Source: Romboutsia_E sp900604535 (GTDB lineage Bacteria; Bacillota; Clostridia; Peptostreptococcales; Peptostreptococcaceae). From it: a stretch of DNA of 64,000 nucleotides. Below the pieces are notes generated by a model, which was not told the origin of the DNA, did no database searches, and saw nothing but the letters and a program-made list of their open reading frames with translations. Position numbers and translations under genes: made by a program. The DNA lies in contig NZ_UWOT01000004.1 in assembly GCF_900604535.1 (NCBI RefSeq), forward strand, positions 222,362 to 286,361. Reading direction: 5' to 3'. This document shows positions 52,791 through 60,595 of the stretch, one piece after another (position 1 is the first letter of the stretch; each line of letters opens with the position of its first letter).

Positions 52791-53715
52791 ATAAACATCT
52801 CACCATCCCGTTTCTAACCTCTTTTGAACTCGGTCTTATCATTTTACAATCAGAAGATGATTTATCACATCTATCATAAAATAAACACCCCTTTGGTAAT
52901 TCATTTGGCAAAGGCTGATTTCCCCTTATTGGCTTAAATCCACTTTGAGGCAAAGCCTCATAAAGAGCCTTTGTATATGGGTGTCTAAGATTTTCTCCTT
53001 TATTTTCAAAATCTTTCACACTAGCTATTTCTAAAGTAGTCCCTGCATAAAATATAGCAATTTTATCAGCAATCTTAAGAGCAGCTTCTATATCATGGGT
53101 TATCATAAGCACTGCACATCCACTATTAGCAATCTCTCTAAAGTCTTGTAAAGCTTCATTAAGAGATTTTTCATCTAAACCCGGTGTTGGTTCATCAGCA
53201 ATTATTACTTTTGTATCAGATACCAATGCTGTTGATAAAAGCACCTTTCTAGCCATTCCTCCGGATAACTGAAATGGATAATAGTTATCCACCCTTTTAT
53301 CTAAACCATACTTTTCAAATACTTTTCTTTGAATTTTATTTGAGTTTTTTTTATCTTTTATAGATATTTTTACCTGCTTAGATACTTTCATTAATGGGTC
53401 TAAATAGTTTACTGATTGAGGTATTAAAACTATTTCATTCCCTCTTAATCTCTCTTTATCTATTTGGCTTAATTCTTTACCATTATATATTACAGCTCCC
53501 TCTGTAGTAGCATTATTTGGAAGTATACCAAGTATAGCATGTGCTAATAAGCTCTTTCCAGAACCACTTGATCCCACTACAGCTAATATTTCTCCTTCAC
53601 ACAATTCTACATCCAGATTAGTTATTACTTTTAAATTTCTTCTTCTTAATCCTTTTGTATATTGAGAAAAAGAAACTCCTAAATCTTTAACTTTTAATAT
53701 TGGTTCCTTTTTCAT
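52780..53715 (-). CDS. Nickel/peptide-type ABC ATPase (NikD/OppD-like)
   Basis: 311 residues. Walker A VVGSSGSGKSLLAHA, signature LSGGMARKVLL, Walker B VIIADEPTPGLD, H-loop MITHDIEAAL. The C-terminal extension contains the Opp/Dpp/Nik Cys pattern (GCLFYDRCDKSSSDCK and a final RCLYAT), which carries an iron-sulfur cluster in some relatives. GGAGG precedes the ATG; 8 bp downstream of the permease gene. One of two ATPases of the five-gene importer. Confidence 0.92.
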   Translation of the reverse strand: MKKEPILKVKDLGVSFSQYTKGLRRRNLKVITNLDVELCEGEILAVVGSSGSGKSLLAHAILGILPNNATTEGAVIYNGKELSQIDKERLRGNEIVLIPQSVNYLDPLMKVSKQVKISIKDKKNSNKIQRKVFEKYGLDKRVDNYYPFQLSGGMARKVLLSTALVSDTKVIIADEPTPGLDEKSLNEALQDFREIANSGCAVLMITHDIEAALKIADKIAIFYAGTTLEIASVKDFENKGENLRHPYTKALYEALPQSGFKPIRGNQPLPNELPKGCLFYDRCDKSSSDCKMIRPSSKEVRNGMVRCLYAT

Positions 53716-53723
53716 ATTCCCTC

Positions 53724-54593
53724 CTATTTATATGCTGTTTTTGGATTTATTAATTGGCTAAATTTTTTCCCTATATTGTCTACCATAAGCGAAACTATTA
53801 CCAAACTTAAACCTGGGAAAAATGCTAACCACCATCTACCACTACTTAAGTATTTCATTGCTTCAGATAAGATAATACCAATTGCAGGTTCGTGAGGTGG
53901 TAACCCAAACCCTAAAAATGTAATAGATGCTTCATGTAAAACTGCATGTGGAAATACTAATACTATACCTACAAGCAATTGTGGAATTATATGTGGTAAT
54001 ATATGATTAGTAGCTATATATAAATTAGACTTGCCAAAGTTTCTAGATATCTTTGCGTAATCTGATTGTTTTATTTGAATAACTTCTGCTCTTATTACTC
54101 TAGTTAAAGATGGCCAATGAGTAAGTGATACACCTAAGATTACCCCCTTTAATCCTCCACCAACTGATATAGATATTAGTATTACTATTAATGTATGAGG
54201 AACTGATAATACTAAATCTATGAACCAACTTATAAATGAATCTACAGTGTTTCCTAAGGTAGCTCCAATTACACCTAATGTTAATGCTATTAATCCACTT
54301 ATAAATGATGATAATAACCCTATTTTCATACTTAAACTTAATCCCTTAATAGTTCTATATAGCATATTTCTTCCTACCCAATCAGTACCAAATAATAATT
54401 CTAAACTAGGCGCTTGATTCTTGTTAAGGAGATTTATAGATATTTGTTCCTCTGTTATTAAACTTCCAAATATAATTATACTTCCTAAAAATATAGTAAA
54501 AATACCTATAGAAATTAATGTTTTTTCCCTTATTCCAAAACTAATTTGGGACCTTTTATTATTATCAATATATACATTTCGAGCCTCATTCAT
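53724..54593 (-). CDS. ABC importer permease (NikC/OppC-like)
   Basis: 289 residues with six predicted helices and the C-type N-terminal extension (LLFGTDWVGRNMLYRTIKGL is the family hallmark). EAA loop seen in VIRAEVIQIKQSDYAKISRNFGKSNLYIATNHILPH. Ends GLSLVIVSLMVDNIGKKF. Pairs with the NikB-like permease whose stop codon overlaps this start by one base (TAATG). Confidence 0.92.
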   Translation of the reverse strand: MNEARNVYIDNNKRSQISFGIREKTLISIGIFTIFLGSIIIFGSLITEEQISINLLNKNQAPSLELLFGTDWVGRNMLYRTIKGLSLSMKIGLLSSFISGLIALTLGVIGATLGNTVDSFISWFIDLVLSVPHTLIVILISISVGGGLKGVILGVSLTHWPSLTRVIRAEVIQIKQSDYAKISRNFGKSNLYIATNHILPHIIPQLLVGIVLVFPHAVLHEASITFLGFGLPPHEPAIGIILSEAMKYLSSGRWWLAFFPGLSLVIVSLMVDNIGKKFSQLINPKTAYK

Positions 54594-55585
54594 TATATTT
54601 CTTGTCCCTCCCTTATTCTTGGATCTATAACCTTATATAAAATATCAGCTATTAAGTTTCCTGTATATACAAATACTAAACTTATTATGACTATACCCAT
54701 TAGCAATGGTAAGTCTCCTTTTAATCCTGCTTGAACAGTGGCTTGACCAAGACCAGGGTATGAAAATACTTGCTCTGCAAAAACTGCTCCTGCAAATAGT
54801 TCACTAAATGATAAAAATTGTAATGTTATAGCTGGTAGTGAAACATTTTTTATAACATGATTAAAAACAATACTTTTCTTACTTTCTCCACGTGCTTTTG
54901 CAAAAAGTATATAGTCACTTTCTAATATTTCTATAACTTTTTCTCTAGTATGAAGACATATATTCGCAACACCTATTATACTTAGTGTCAGCGCTGGCAA
55001 TACAAGATGATTTATCATACTTTTAAATGTTACTTCTTCTGATAATACTCCTATTGGCACTCCAAGACCTACAGGGAACCATTTTAACTTTACTGCGAAT
55101 ATCATAATAAACAATATTCCTAACCAAAATGTAGGTGTAGAAATTAAAACATAGCAGTAGGACCTAATTACTTTATCTATAAATTTTCCTTCATTAATTC
55201 CTGATATTATTCCCATAATAAATCCTAATAGTCCTGATATAACCCAAGCTAATAACATAAGCGCCAATGATGCAATAAACCTTTCTCCTATAACATCTAC
55301 TACAGCTCTTCTATATATCATAGATGTACCCCAATCACCTTTAATCATAGATTTAAACCATGACATAAATTTTTCTACTGGTGGTTTATTTAGACCCCAA
55401 TGTTCAGCTATATTTTCACGCTGCTCTAAGCTTACCTTTGTATCTGCACCTACATATGCTGTAACTGGATCTATTGGAGAATATTCCATCAATGCAAATG
55501 TTATTATACATAAAGCAATTAAAAGCGATGCTAATCTTGCTAACTTTTTTAATATATATATGGCTAGATTTTTTCTATTTTTCAT
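54593..55585 (-). CDS. ABC importer permease (NikB/OppB-like)
   Basis: 330 residues; ATG at 55585 taken for its AAGGAAGG site in place of a start 18 codons upstream. B-type permease hallmarks: short cytosolic start, first helix LASLLIALCIITFALM followed by the external PIDPV loop, ISTPTFWLGILFIMIF, EAA loop in EILESDYILFAKARGESKKSIVFNHVIKN, and FSYPGLGQATVQA near the end. A hairpin lies between this gene and the upstream binding protein. Confidence 0.92.
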   Translation of the reverse strand: MKNRKNLAIYILKKLARLASLLIALCIITFALMEYSPIDPVTAYVGADTKVSLEQRENIAEHWGLNKPPVEKFMSWFKSMIKGDWGTSMIYRRAVVDVIGERFIASLALMLLAWVISGLLGFIMGIISGINEGKFIDKVIRSYCYVLISTPTFWLGILFIMIFAVKLKWFPVGLGVPIGVLSEEVTFKSMINHLVLPALTLSIIGVANICLHTREKVIEILESDYILFAKARGESKKSIVFNHVIKNVSLPAITLQFLSFSELFAGAVFAEQVFSYPGLGQATVQAGLKGDLPLLMGIVIISLVFVYTGNLIADILYKVIDPRIREGQEI

Positions 55586-55627
55586 ATATAAATTCCTTCC
55601 TTGAATATAGTTCATTAGTGCACAAGA

Positions 55628-55652
55628 GGGCATCCTCATATAGAGAATGTCC
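55628..55652 (-). other. Intercistronic hairpin between binding protein and permease genes
   Basis: GGGCATCCTC / GAGAATGTCC form a 10-bp stem with one mismatch and one G-T pair and a TATA-type loop. No T-run follows on the minus strand, so it is more likely an mRNA stabiliser or processing site than a terminator. Confidence 0.5.
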
Positions 55653-55664
55653 TACCTTAATAAT

Positions 55665-57299
55665 TTATTTCCAACTCCACTCAGTTACATTATCAAATAT
55701 TCTTCCACCATGTGGTTGAACAACTGGAGTTCCTATATCTAAATCTTCGCTCATTATATATATATGATTAACATTTACAAGCCAAGCATAAGTAGCATCC
55801 CCTTTATTAGAAAATCCTGTAGAACCATCCCATTGAGCTTTTTTCCAAAACTCTAAAGCCTCTTCTTCATTTTCACTATCAATAGCCTGATCTATATAAC
55901 TATCGACAGTTTCATTTTTGTAGTAACCTGCATTATCCCAAGGTATTCCTCCCCCAGATGCTTTACTACTATATAGGTTGTATAATTCTGATGGATCTCC
56001 TGATCCAAATCCAAATAGAACTGCTTCTGAATGTATTTCATCTACTATATTATCCCAAGTCTTAACTTCTAAACTAACTTTAATTCCTAATTCTTTTGCT
56101 ACTTCAACAAATGCTAAGCCAAGTTCCTGTCTATATTTACCATCAGTATATAATAACTTAAATTCTGCTTCTAAACCATCTTTATCTATAGTTCCATCTG
56201 AATTTGTATCCTCCCAACCTGCGTTCTTTAATATTTCTTTAGCTTCATCTATATTTCCATCTTCTTTTATTATAGTTTCTTCATTTAACCAAGGCATTTT
56301 TTCAAGTCCTGTAGTTGATGGTGTCCCATATCCTTCTAGTACACCTTCAACTATCTCGTCTCTATCTACAGCTATATTTAAAGCTTTTCTTATTGCTTCA
56401 TCACTTGTTACATCATTTCCTATAGAGTTCCCATCATTATCTTTTTCTCCACTTTTTTGCATAGGGAATTCTACACCAAAAGTTTCTATTGTATCTAAAT
56501 CAACAATTTTTGTACCATCAACTTTTTCACTTGCTAAAGATCCTGTTATAGATGCCATATCAACATCTCCTGATTTTACCGCTGCATAAGCAGCATCAGT
56601 ATCTAAAAACACCATAGTAAGTTTATCTATGCCTGCAGCATCACCATAATAATCTTCATTTTTTTCTGCTATAACTTGTTGACCTTTATCCCATTGTACA
56701 AATTTAAATGGTCCAGATCCAATTGGATTGTCTGCGAAATTTTCATTATGAGCATGTTTGGGAACAATTCCTAAATACGCTAATTTTTCAATAAATGTTG
56801 ACTGTGGTTTAGTAAGTTTAAACTCTATTGTATTCTCATCTATAGCTGTTACACTTTCTAGCATTGTTAAATCTATTTCAGAACCACTCTCTTTCGCAGT
56901 TTCATATGTATAAACAACATCTTCACTTGTTAAAGATTCCCCATCAGTAAATTTAACATCATCCCTTATTTTCACTATCCATGTTAATCTATCTTCAGAC
57001 ACTTCATATCCTGTAGCTATATCATTTTCTATTCCTAATTCTTTATCTCTTTTAAATAAAGTACTAAAAAATACTTTTGTCATAGAACCATGTCCGCCTG
57101 TTGTAGCATCAAACCCAGCTTCTAGCTCACTTGCTACTGCAACTACAAGCTCATTATTAGACTTTCTTTCACTTACTGCACTAGCTTTAGATGAATCATT
57201 ATTCTTTGAATCAGTATTAGAACATCCTACTAAAGATATTGTTGTAAGTGATAAAACTAACATTAATGAAATAGATTTTCTTAATTTTTTTAGTATCAT
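55665..57299 (-). CDS. ABC transporter substrate-binding lipoprotein (NikA/DppA-like)
   Basis: 544 residues. Lipoprotein signal ending SLVGC, a Ser/Asn linker, then a class C (SBP_bac_5) fold: ATGYEVSEDRLTWIVKIRDDVKFTDGESLTSEDVVYTYE, GSGPFKFVQWDKGQ, KALNIAVDRDEIVEGVLEGYGTPS. The C-terminal PVVQPHGGRIFD, with its His, resembles nickel-type members of the family, but peptides cannot be excluded. GGGGGAG precedes the ATG. It heads the five-gene operon and is controlled by the promoter and leader hairpin upstream. Confidence 0.9.
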   Translation of the reverse strand: MILKKLRKSISLMLVLSLTTISLVGCSNTDSKNNDSSKASAVSERKSNNELVVAVASELEAGFDATTGGHGSMTKVFFSTLFKRDKELGIENDIATGYEVSEDRLTWIVKIRDDVKFTDGESLTSEDVVYTYETAKESGSEIDLTMLESVTAIDENTIEFKLTKPQSTFIEKLAYLGIVPKHAHNENFADNPIGSGPFKFVQWDKGQQVIAEKNEDYYGDAAGIDKLTMVFLDTDAAYAAVKSGDVDMASITGSLASEKVDGTKIVDLDTIETFGVEFPMQKSGEKDNDGNSIGNDVTSDEAIRKALNIAVDRDEIVEGVLEGYGTPSTTGLEKMPWLNEETIIKEDGNIDEAKEILKNAGWEDTNSDGTIDKDGLEAEFKLLYTDGKYRQELGLAFVEVAKELGIKVSLEVKTWDNIVDEIHSEAVLFGFGSGDPSELYNLYSSKASGGGIPWDNAGYYKNETVDSYIDQAIDSENEEEALEFWKKAQWDGSTGFSNKGDATYAWLVNVNHIYIMSEDLDIGTPVVQPHGGRIFDNVTEWSWK

Positions 57300-57334
57300 T
57301 TTTACTCCCCCTTATAATAGATACATTTCTCCAT

Positions 57335-57407
57335 AAAAAAAGGCTTTTATATGTATTTTAATAAAATTATGTATCCTCACATAAAATTACTTTTACATAT
57401 AAAAACC
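57335..57407 (-). promoter_or_regulatory. Terminator-like leader hairpin upstream of nikA-like gene (candidate attenuator)
   Basis: GGTTTTTATATGTA pairs with TACATATAAAAGCC (14 bp with one G-T pair) and is followed by T7, ending 35 bp before the gene. It lies downstream of a good promoter (57464-57493), so transcripts must pass it. The loop holds a second stem TTATGT / ACATAA, giving scope for alternative folding. No known riboswitch core was recognised. Confidence 0.6.
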
Positions 57408-57463
57408 TTCATGGTTCTAATTTATTACTTCTTCTTTCATAGAAGAACTTATTTTATACTTAA

Positions 57464-57493
57464 ATTATGGCACACATGTCAAAATATTGTCAA
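57464..57493 (-). promoter_or_regulatory. Sigma-A type promoter of the nik-like operon
   Basis: On the minus strand TTGACA (57488-57493), 18 bp, CATAAT (57464-57469) with a TG one base ahead (extended -10). The spacer contains TGACATGTGTGCCA, an imperfect dyad that might be an operator. Leader to the ATG is about 150 bases. Confidence 0.6.
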
Positions 57494-57535
57494 TTTATAT
57501 CGTGGTACATTTTGTCTTAAATATCGACAAATACT

Positions 57536-58552
57536 CTAGTTGATTTTAATCTCCCCATTTACAATTCTATCTTGTTGCTCTTTTATTATATCTAATACCT
57601 CACTTGGTACATTAATATCTGTAGTAGGTGCTATTCCAACCCCACCTTCTTTTAATCCATATACAGTAACTTGTCCACCTTTAAACTTACCTTCTTTAGC
57701 TTGCTCTATTATATCATATACACCTATGTCGACTCTTTTCATTGCTGAGGTTATTACATTATTTGGAGCTAAACTATTTTGATCCATATCAACACCTATT
57801 GCATACTTATTTTGTTCTTTAGCTGACTCTATAGCTCCTGTACCAACATTTCCTGCAGCTGAAAATATAATATCTATATTTTTAGAATACATCTGATTTG
57901 CTATAGATTTACCCAAACTAGCATCGTCGTATGAATTTGCATATTGAGATAGTAAGTCTACTCCTTCTTTGCCATCTTTAACACCCTTTTTAAATCCTTC
58001 TTCAAATCTAGTTATATTAGGATCTTTCATACCACCTATAAAACCAACTTTATTAGTTTCCGTCATATTGCTAGCTATTAATCCAACTAAATAAGCAACT
58101 TCTCTTTCATCAAAAGTTACACAAGCCATATTTTGAGGAATTTCCTTTCCTTCCTCTTCATAATTATGATCTATAATTACAAAGTTTCTATCTTCATATA
58201 TTTGAGCGGCTTCTAACATAGCTTTTGCTGTAGTATAACCTACACCTATCACTAGGTCTACATCTTGGTCTATAAATGTCTCTATATTAGGCTTATAATC
58301 TGCCTCTTGGTTTGCTTCTAAATAATTTCCTATAACCCCTAGATTCTCTTTTGCTTTATCAAATCCTTCTAGTGATGATTGATTGAAGCTTTGATCATTT
58401 GCACCACCTTCTCCAAGAACAATACCAATTTTAAACTCATATGTACTTTCTGCCTCTGCATCATTACTATTTGTTGAATTACATCCTATTACCCCAAAAG
58501 TAAAGACTACGCTTAGCATTATTAAAAATAATAATTTCATTTTTTTCTTCAT
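57536..58552 (-). CDS. BMP family lipoprotein (copy C)
   Basis: 338 residues with lipobox VIGC and the BMP start FKIGIVLGEGGANDQSFNQSS, then GVGYTTAKAML, KVGFIGGM and GVGIAPTTDINVP. A diverged paralogue of the two BMP proteins at the left end. It has its own promoter with a palindromic operator and lies between ECF transporter genes and the nik-like operon, with no BMP-type ATPase or permease next to it. It might deliver to the importer elsewhere, or bind a B12-related ligand; the sequence does not decide. Confidence 0.88.
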   Translation of the reverse strand: MKKKMKLLFLIMLSVVFTFGVIGCNSTNSNDAEAESTYEFKIGIVLGEGGANDQSFNQSSLEGFDKAKENLGVIGNYLEANQEADYKPNIETFIDQDVDLVIGVGYTTAKAMLEAAQIYEDRNFVIIDHNYEEEGKEIPQNMACVTFDEREVAYLVGLIASNMTETNKVGFIGGMKDPNITRFEEGFKKGVKDGKEGVDLLSQYANSYDDASLGKSIANQMYSKNIDIIFSAAGNVGTGAIESAKEQNKYAIGVDMDQNSLAPNNVITSAMKRVDIGVYDIIEQAKEGKFKGGQVTVYGLKEGGVGIAPTTDINVPSEVLDIIKEQQDRIVNGEIKIN

Positions 58553-58585
58553 AGTATTCCTCCTAAACCCCAGTTTATATGTTAT

Positions 58586-58614
58586 ATTTTACCAAGTGTA
58601 TATACACTTGTAAA
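58586..58614 (-). promoter_or_regulatory. Promoter of BMP copy C with an operator in its spacer
   Basis: On the minus strand TTTACA (58609-58614), exactly 17 bp, TAAAAT (58586-58591). An 18-bp perfect palindrome CAAGTGTATATACACTTG (58593-58610) fills the spacer. The TGTATATACA core is of the kind bound by GntR-family repressors. A bound dimer would block RNA polymerase. Confidence 0.6.
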
Positions 58615-58624
58615 TACAAAATAT

Positions 58625-58651
58625 CCCTAGAACTTTGGAGAAATTCTAGGG
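58625..58651 (-). terminator. Hairpin after cbiO-like gene
   Basis: CCCTAGAA / TTCTAGGG stem with an 11-base loop, followed on the minus strand by ATATTTT. Weak T-tract; probable terminator of the ECF genes. Confidence 0.5.
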
Positions 58652-58711
58652 TACCATCAAATTTGGTTAAGGGTTATTTATTTAATCTATATAAAATAGG
58701 TTGAGGGCTAA

Positions 58712-59530
58712 TTAAGGATTTACTATTACTTTAGACTTACTCCAAAACTTATATAACTCTTCTTCAGTCCTAAATAATGGTAAATCTAAGTTATTATGAA
58801 GCTTTACTAACCAAGGTAACTCTAAACCTGCTCTTAATATCTTTTTTTCATCATTAAAAACAGTATCTGTTCTACCTTCGCTAATTATTTCACCTTGATT
58901 TAAAACATATATATAGTCACAGATTTCATATATTAAATTCATATCATGACTAGAAATAACAATTTTTATACCTTTCTTTTTTAAATTATTTATAATATCA
59001 ACTATAGCTCTAGTACTAATTGGATCTAATCCTGCAGTTGGCTCATCTAAAAGTACCATTTTATTTTCCATAGCTATAACAGATGCTATAGCTACCCTTT
59101 TTTTCTGTCCATAGCTTAAAAAGTGTACAGGTCTATCAATAAGATGTAATCCATTTACTGATTCAAGTGCTTTAGTTATTCTTTCTTTTATGATACTTTC
59201 TTTTATACCTAAATTTCGTAAAGCAAATGCTATATCATCATAAACCATAGAGTAAAATATTTGTTTTTCAGGATCTTGAAACACTATCCCTACTTCTTTT
59301 CTTAAATCATATAGATACTTTTTGTTATATTTAATAATATCATTTTTAAATAATATAGTTCCTAAATCTGGCTTTAAAATACCCATCATATTCATAAATA
59401 ATGTGGATTTTCCAGAACCATTGCTACCTATTATCCCTATTATATCTCCTTTATCAAAATCCATATTTATATTTGATAAAGCTAGTTTATCCTTTTCATA
59501 CTTATAAGTTAAGTTATTTATTTTAAACAT
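58712..59530 (-). CDS. cbiO: ECF transporter ATPase, CbiO-like
   Basis: 272 residues. Walker A IIGSNGSGKSTLFMN, Q-loop VFQDPEKQIF, signature LSYGQKKRVAI, Walker B MVLLDEPTAGLD, H-loop VISSHDMNLI; the EcfA/CbiO group is recognised by QDPEKQIF and HFLSYGQ. The C-terminal ~50 residues (AGLELPWLVKLHNNL) match the CbiO extension. One base separates it from the cbiQ-like gene. Metal (cobalt) import is inferred from the family and from the cobalamin riboswitch upstream. Confidence 0.88.
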   Translation of the reverse strand: MFKINNLTYKYEKDKLALSNINMDFDKGDIIGIIGSNGSGKSTLFMNMMGILKPDLGTILFKNDIIKYNKKYLYDLRKEVGIVFQDPEKQIFYSMVYDDIAFALRNLGIKESIIKERITKALESVNGLHLIDRPVHFLSYGQKKRVAIASVIAMENKMVLLDEPTAGLDPISTRAIVDIINNLKKKGIKIVISSHDMNLIYEICDYIYVLNQGEIISEGRTDTVFNDEKKILRAGLELPWLVKLHNNLDLPLFRTEEELYKFWSKSKVIVNP

Positions 59531-59531
59531 A

Positions 59532-60221
59532 CTATTCTCCTACTATATAGAATCTATCATCATATAATTTCATGTCTAACGATATACACATCTCTTCATA
59601 TCTAATCATCATTCTCTTATATAATAAATTTCCCAAAAGCCCAAAAGACTTATAAGATGTCTTTAGGTTTGTATATCCAAATCTTAACTCCTGAGACTTA
59701 CGTATATCTGATACTTCTTCTAAAAATATAAATATAAATCTATAAATTAACATTGATAACTCTAAAATTATAGTTGGCATATGTAAACTTTTAAATATAA
59801 ATAAAAGTTGATTAAATGGTATCGTTAATATTATAAAATAAACACAAGTCAAACATGACATTGCTCTAAATAATATTTGAAGTGATATATTTAGTGATTC
59901 TTTAGAAATACCTATATAATTGCTACATATACAAAAGCTTTTAATTAGTAAGTTTGGATCATTAGATATATTTATAAGAGTCGTAGTTATACTCATAATT
60001 AAAAATATCATTGGTATCTTCAAGAGCTTTATATAACCCTTTATATCGATTTTAGCAATTCCAACTATTATTACACTCATTAATAAAATAATAAGTGATA
60101 AAATAATTAAATTTTTTATTAACATAGATCCTAATAAAAAAATTATACCTACTGCAAATCTTATATTTGGATTTGTATGTATTAATTTATTTGAATAAGC
60201 ATATTTATCAATTATTATCAT
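59532..60221 (-). CDS. cbiQ: ECF transporter transmembrane component, CbiQ-like
   Basis: 229 residues with about five helices: it begins IIIDKYAYSNKLIHTNPNIRFAVGIIFLLG, the CbiQ-type start, and contains the coupling-helix region with Ala/Arg-poor variants near LRFGYTNLKTSYKSFGLLG. GAAGGAAG precedes the ATG. It is the first full-length gene after the cobalamin riboswitch. No CbiM or CbiN substrate-capture gene is adjacent, which is unusual for CbiQ-CbiO. Confidence 0.85.
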   Translation of the reverse strand: MIIIDKYAYSNKLIHTNPNIRFAVGIIFLLGSMLIKNLIILSLIILLMSVIIVGIAKIDIKGYIKLLKIPMIFLIMSITTTLINISNDPNLLIKSFCICSNYIGISKESLNISLQILFRAMSCLTCVYFIILTIPFNQLLFIFKSLHMPTIILELSMLIYRFIFIFLEEVSDIRKSQELRFGYTNLKTSYKSFGLLGNLLYKRMMIRYEEMCISLDMKLYDDRFYIVGE

Positions 60222-60222
60222 A

Positions 60223-60321
60223 TTAATATCTTCCTTCTGTATATATTATAAATAAAAAAAGCCTAACTATTTGGTTAGGCTTTAATCTCATAATAAAATC
60301 ACCTGATATGTGATTCACCAT
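60223..60321 (-). CDS. Putative 32-codon leader ORF between riboswitch and cbiQ
   Basis: Starts at an ATG 8 bases after a strong GGGGAGG, runs MVNHISGDFIMRL, crosses the terminator hairpin and ends at TAA one base before the cbiQ ATG. The C-terminal half is hydrophobic (IVRLFLFIIYT). The ribosome binding site lies in the loop of a CTTTTTC/GGAAAAG stem. It could couple translation to terminator folding, encode a tiny membrane peptide, or be chance inside the expression platform. Translation is not proven. Confidence 0.35.
   Translation of the reverse strand: MVNHISGDFIMRLKPNQIVRLFLFIIYTEGRY
60251..60283 (-). terminator. Riboswitch expression-platform terminator
   Basis: AAAGCCTAAC / GTTAGGCTTT stem with a CAAATA loop and T7 on the minus strand, between the cobalamin aptamer and cbiQ. 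Confidence 0.85.
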
Positions 60322-60360
60322 AATCTTTTCCTCCCCGAAAAAGTTATTTTAAAATATCAT

Positions 60361-60520
60361 AGGCAGGTCTCCTGACTTAGCTTCATTCTACTCCTTCTCC
60401 TTCCCATAGTAACTAATACCACAGTGGTTTTTAAAAGTTTCGTCCACCTTACAGTAGCGGGGGCTGTAGAGGAATTTCACCTCTTTCCCTATTAATCTAA
60501 TTCATGTTAGAACCTATTGA
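60361..60520 (-). promoter_or_regulatory. Cobalamin riboswitch
   Basis: On the minus strand the conserved elements occur in order: AGGTTC, TTAATAGGGAA, GAGGTGAAATTCCTC, ACAGCCCCCGCTACTGTAA, CCACTGTGG, TATGGGAAGG and the B12 box AGTCAGGAGACCTGCC. It binds adenosyl- or related cobalamins and switches off downstream genes, here through the terminator at 60251-60283 ahead of cbiQ-cbiO. A TATAAT at 60567-60572, just after the VWA gene stop, could be its -10; the -35 is poor. Confidence 0.97.
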
Positions 60521-60595
60521 TACTTTTTTATTTAATTTACATCTTTGTACTAATATCTATTTCTATATTATAATTTATATTCCTTTTTTATATTT

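Noticed and set aside
55978..56589. 203-codon Ser-rich ORF on the plus strand
   Set aside because: Antisense shadow of the substrate-binding protein gene; no ribosome binding site, and composition reflects the opposite strand.
57300..57535. NiCo (czcD) or cobalamin riboswitch ahead of the nik-like operon
   Set aside because: Conserved cores of these classes could not be found; only promoter and terminator parts are supported.
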